Shown here: in pieces, positions 59,233 through 60,559 of the stretch
Position numbering within the stretch: position 1 is the first letter of the stretch
Layout: every line of letters starts with the position of its first letter
DNA from: UBA4644 sp900555855
GTDB taxonomy: Bacteria; Bacillota; Clostridia; Oscillospirales; Butyricicoccaceae
Assembly (NCBI GenBank): GCA_052289195.1
Contig: DAWAJD010000010.1
Span: 1 to 60,559 of the forward strand
Length of the DNA: 60,559 bases
Direction: 5' to 3'
The notes under the pieces: generated by a model
What the model was told of the DNA's origin: nothing
The model's database searches: none
The model's input: the letters and a program-made list of their open reading frames with translations, nothing else
Made by a program: the position numbers and the translations under genes

Positions 59233-60062
59233 ATGCTTTNNNNNNNNNNCTTTTATGGCGGCAGACCAAGGAGGAAGCGCAAGTCCCCCGGGAGTTTCGG
59301 CGGATCTCCATCCGGCAGATCCGGAAAAATCCAAACCAGCCCCGCAAGCTCTTCGACGCGCAGGCGCTGCAGGAGCTGGCAGACAGCATCGGAAAATACG
59401 GCGTCATCACGCCGCTGACCGTGCGGCAGACGGAGGAGGGCTATGAGCTGGTGGCCGGCGAGCGGCGGCTGCGGGCGGCGTCTATGGCGGGCCTGAGCAC
59501 GGTCCCCTGCTACATCGTTCAGGCAGACGACCGGGAGAGCAGCCTGATGGCCCTGCTGGAAAATCTCCAGCGGAAGGATCTGGACTGCTTCGAAGAAGCC
59601 GCTTCCCTGCGGCGGCTCTGTCAGGAATACCACATGACCCAGAAGGAGGCCGCCGAGCGGGTGGGCAAGACCCAGAGCGCCGTGGCCAACAAGCTTCGGC
59701 TTTTGAAGCTCGGCCCGGAGGTGACGGATCTGGTGCGCCGCTATGGGCTTACCGAGCGCCACGCCCGAACGCTGCTTCAGCTGGAGGAGCACCGGCAGGC
59801 TGCCGCCGCCGCGCAGATGGGCCAAAAGCAGATGACCGTGGCCCAGGCGGAAAAGTATGTGGAGCGTCTCCTGCAGGACAAGCCCCGCCCCCGGCGGCAG
59901 GTGATCCTGAAGGATGTGCGTCTGTTCTGCAACACGCTGGAGCGCCATGTGCAGACCCTGCGGGAAGCGGGCCTTGCAGCAGAATGCTTCCGGCGGCAGG
60001 ACGGCGACGACCTGCTTCTGACCGTGCGGATCCCGGGAGGGGGGATGGTCCGGCCAAGCTGA
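59233..60062 (+). CDS. ParB/Noc-family chromosome protein, crossed by an assembly gap
   Basis: A ParB-type CTP-dependent DNA clamp that loads at parS sites. ATG 59233 (AGGAGG upstream) is followed after two codons by 10 Ns (59240-59249), after which the frame starting LLWRQTKEEAQVPREF leads into the ParB core: IRKNPNQPRKLFD, GVITPLTVRQ, the CTP-binding GERRLRAASMAG and ENLQRKDLDCFEEA. A helix-turn-helix follows (MTQKEAAERVGKTQSAVANK) and then a C-terminal dimerisation region. The N run breaks the frame, so the true N-terminal length is unknown; the protein has about 275 residues. Noc and Spo0J cannot be separated here. A parS-like site lies 140 bp downstream. Confidence 0.88.
59240..59249. 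other. Assembly gap (10 Ns)
   Basis: Ten ambiguous bases inside the start of the parB-like gene. The size is probably nominal. Confidence 0.95.
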
Positions 60063-60107
60063 AGCGCACAGACCCAGAGCTTTCTTTCGTTTCACGGGAA
60101 CATCGCT

Positions 60108-60137
60108 CCCCCGCAGCGCCGCTGCGGGGGCTTTTTT
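60108..60137 (+). terminator. Terminator of the parB-like gene
   Basis: CCCCCGCAGC-GCC-GCTGCGGGGG followed by CTTTTTTG. Confidence 0.9.
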
Positions 60138-60200
60138 GTGCGCAGGGCCGCAGCCAAAAGCGCCGGGCAGACGGCGGTCTCCCCCGCCCGCGCCCTTCCC

Positions 60201-60216
60201 TGTTTCACATGAAACA
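60201..60216. promoter_or_regulatory. parS-like site
   Basis: TGTTTCACATGAAACA differs from the consensus TGTTTCACGTGAAACA at one central base. The half-site GTTTCACGGGAA at 60089-60100 is a weaker relative. Confidence 0.75.
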
Positions 60217-60218
60217 AT

Positions 60219-60256
60219 GCCCCGCAGCGCTTCGCTGCGGGGGCAGTTTCTTTTTT
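60219..60256. terminator. Second hairpin with T run after parS
   Basis: GCCCCGCAGCG-CTT-CGCTGCGGGGGC followed by AGTTTCTTTTTTG. It could end a transcript in either direction. Confidence 0.55.
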
Positions 60257-60297
60257 GCCCGCCCCCTTCGTCCTTCGTCTCCGTCCCCCGGAGGTCT

Positions 60298-60455
60298 TGC
60301 CTCCCTCTGTCGAGGGAGGTGGCAGACCCGGAGGGTTTGCCGGAGGGAGAGATACGGCGGGCCTACGCAAAGCGGGATGCCCAGAGCAGACTGATTGCGA
60401 ATTCTCTCCCTCAGTCGCCTGCGGCGACAGCTCCCTCGTCAGAGGGAGCCAAGGG
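60298..60455. repeat. Terminal-inverted-repeat element, third type
   Basis: Left end CTTGCCTCCCTCTGTCGAGG (60298-60317, continuing GAGGTGGC); right end, inverted, CCTTGGCTCCCTCTGACGAG (continuing GGAGCTGTC). Inner inverted GGAGGGAGAG/CTCTCCCTCAG segments are present. The end rules match the elements at 10946 and 56383. No gene is seen in the remaining 60456-60559; a possible start of another minus-strand frame there is unconvincing. Confidence 0.8.
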
Positions 60456-60559
60456 CTGGAATAAGGTCTTTTGCTCAGCATCTTCTGAGTCCGCGAACGG
60501 GGGGTCCGGGGGGCATTTCGCCTTTGGTACAAAGGCCCCCCGGCGGCCTTTCTGTCCAC

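Noticed and set aside
60092..60559. Minus-strand frame across parS and the last repeat element
   Set aside because: Composed of repeat and terminator sequence, no protein-like composition.

Overview
This window is a GC-rich piece of a low-GC-phylum (Firmicutes/Bacillota) chromosome, most likely a gut-type Clostridia (Oscillospirales/Christensenellales-like). The supporting evidence is strong GGAGG ribosome sites, a Thr T-box in front of thrS, S-layer-homology domains, an LTA-synthase-like enzyme, a rimP-nusA-rnpM-ylxQ-infB-rbfA-nrnA-truB-ribF translation operon, and no outer-membrane genes. A run of 10 Ns inside the parB-like gene shows it comes from a draft assembly. The genus is inference only.

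Layout. 1-900: a terminal-inverted-repeat element, a small gene divergent from a ribbon-helix-helix regulator, and tRNA-Gly(CCC). 1047-9624: thymidine kinase, an M19 dipeptidase, a TrmO-like methyltransferase, an aspartoacylase-family hydrolase, a heterodimeric ABC exporter with a MerR-type promoter, and alanine racemase. 9807-12959: phosphate acetyltransferase, then a disturbed stretch holding a DUF559 nuclease fragment inside an inverted-repeat element, an acetyltransferase, a 28-bp duplication, and the D-aminopeptidase DppA. 13097-24810: an M23/LysM/G5 cell-wall peptidase, a lipoprotein-pepT-nagA-MFS operon, a Nudix gene with two tandem YtcJ-type amidohydrolases, and a transglutaminase-like protein. 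24892-32483: LTA synthase-like enzyme, MATE pump, Mrp ATPase, mgtE with a long leader, a thioesterase, and an acetamidase gene broken by an in-frame TAG. 32579-42923: a large SipW/TasA-type surface protein, thrS with T-box, a polysaccharide deacetylase/ATP-grasp/MurJ-like cluster, and an SLH protein. 43202-56210: DUF2500, asnA, and the long translation operon with a membrane M20 peptidase and a ComEC-type hydrolase at its end. 56353-60559: another repeat element, tdh-kbl (threonine to glycine plus acetyl-CoA), a parB/noc-like gene followed by a parS-like site, and a further repeat element.

Several genes share themes. Peptide and cell-wall turnover is prominent: M19, DppA, alr, M23, pepT, nagA, M20, transglutaminase and LTA synthase. 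The genome also carries a family of 160-340 bp elements whose ends are inverted, hairpin-forming repeats. One copy (10946-11285) has a truncated DUF559 endonuclease between the ends, which suggests the short copies are derivatives of a nuclease-bearing element. No recognised gene in the window ends in TAG, while the acetamidase gene contains one in frame; a nonsense mutation is the simplest reading, but the two facts together merit a check.
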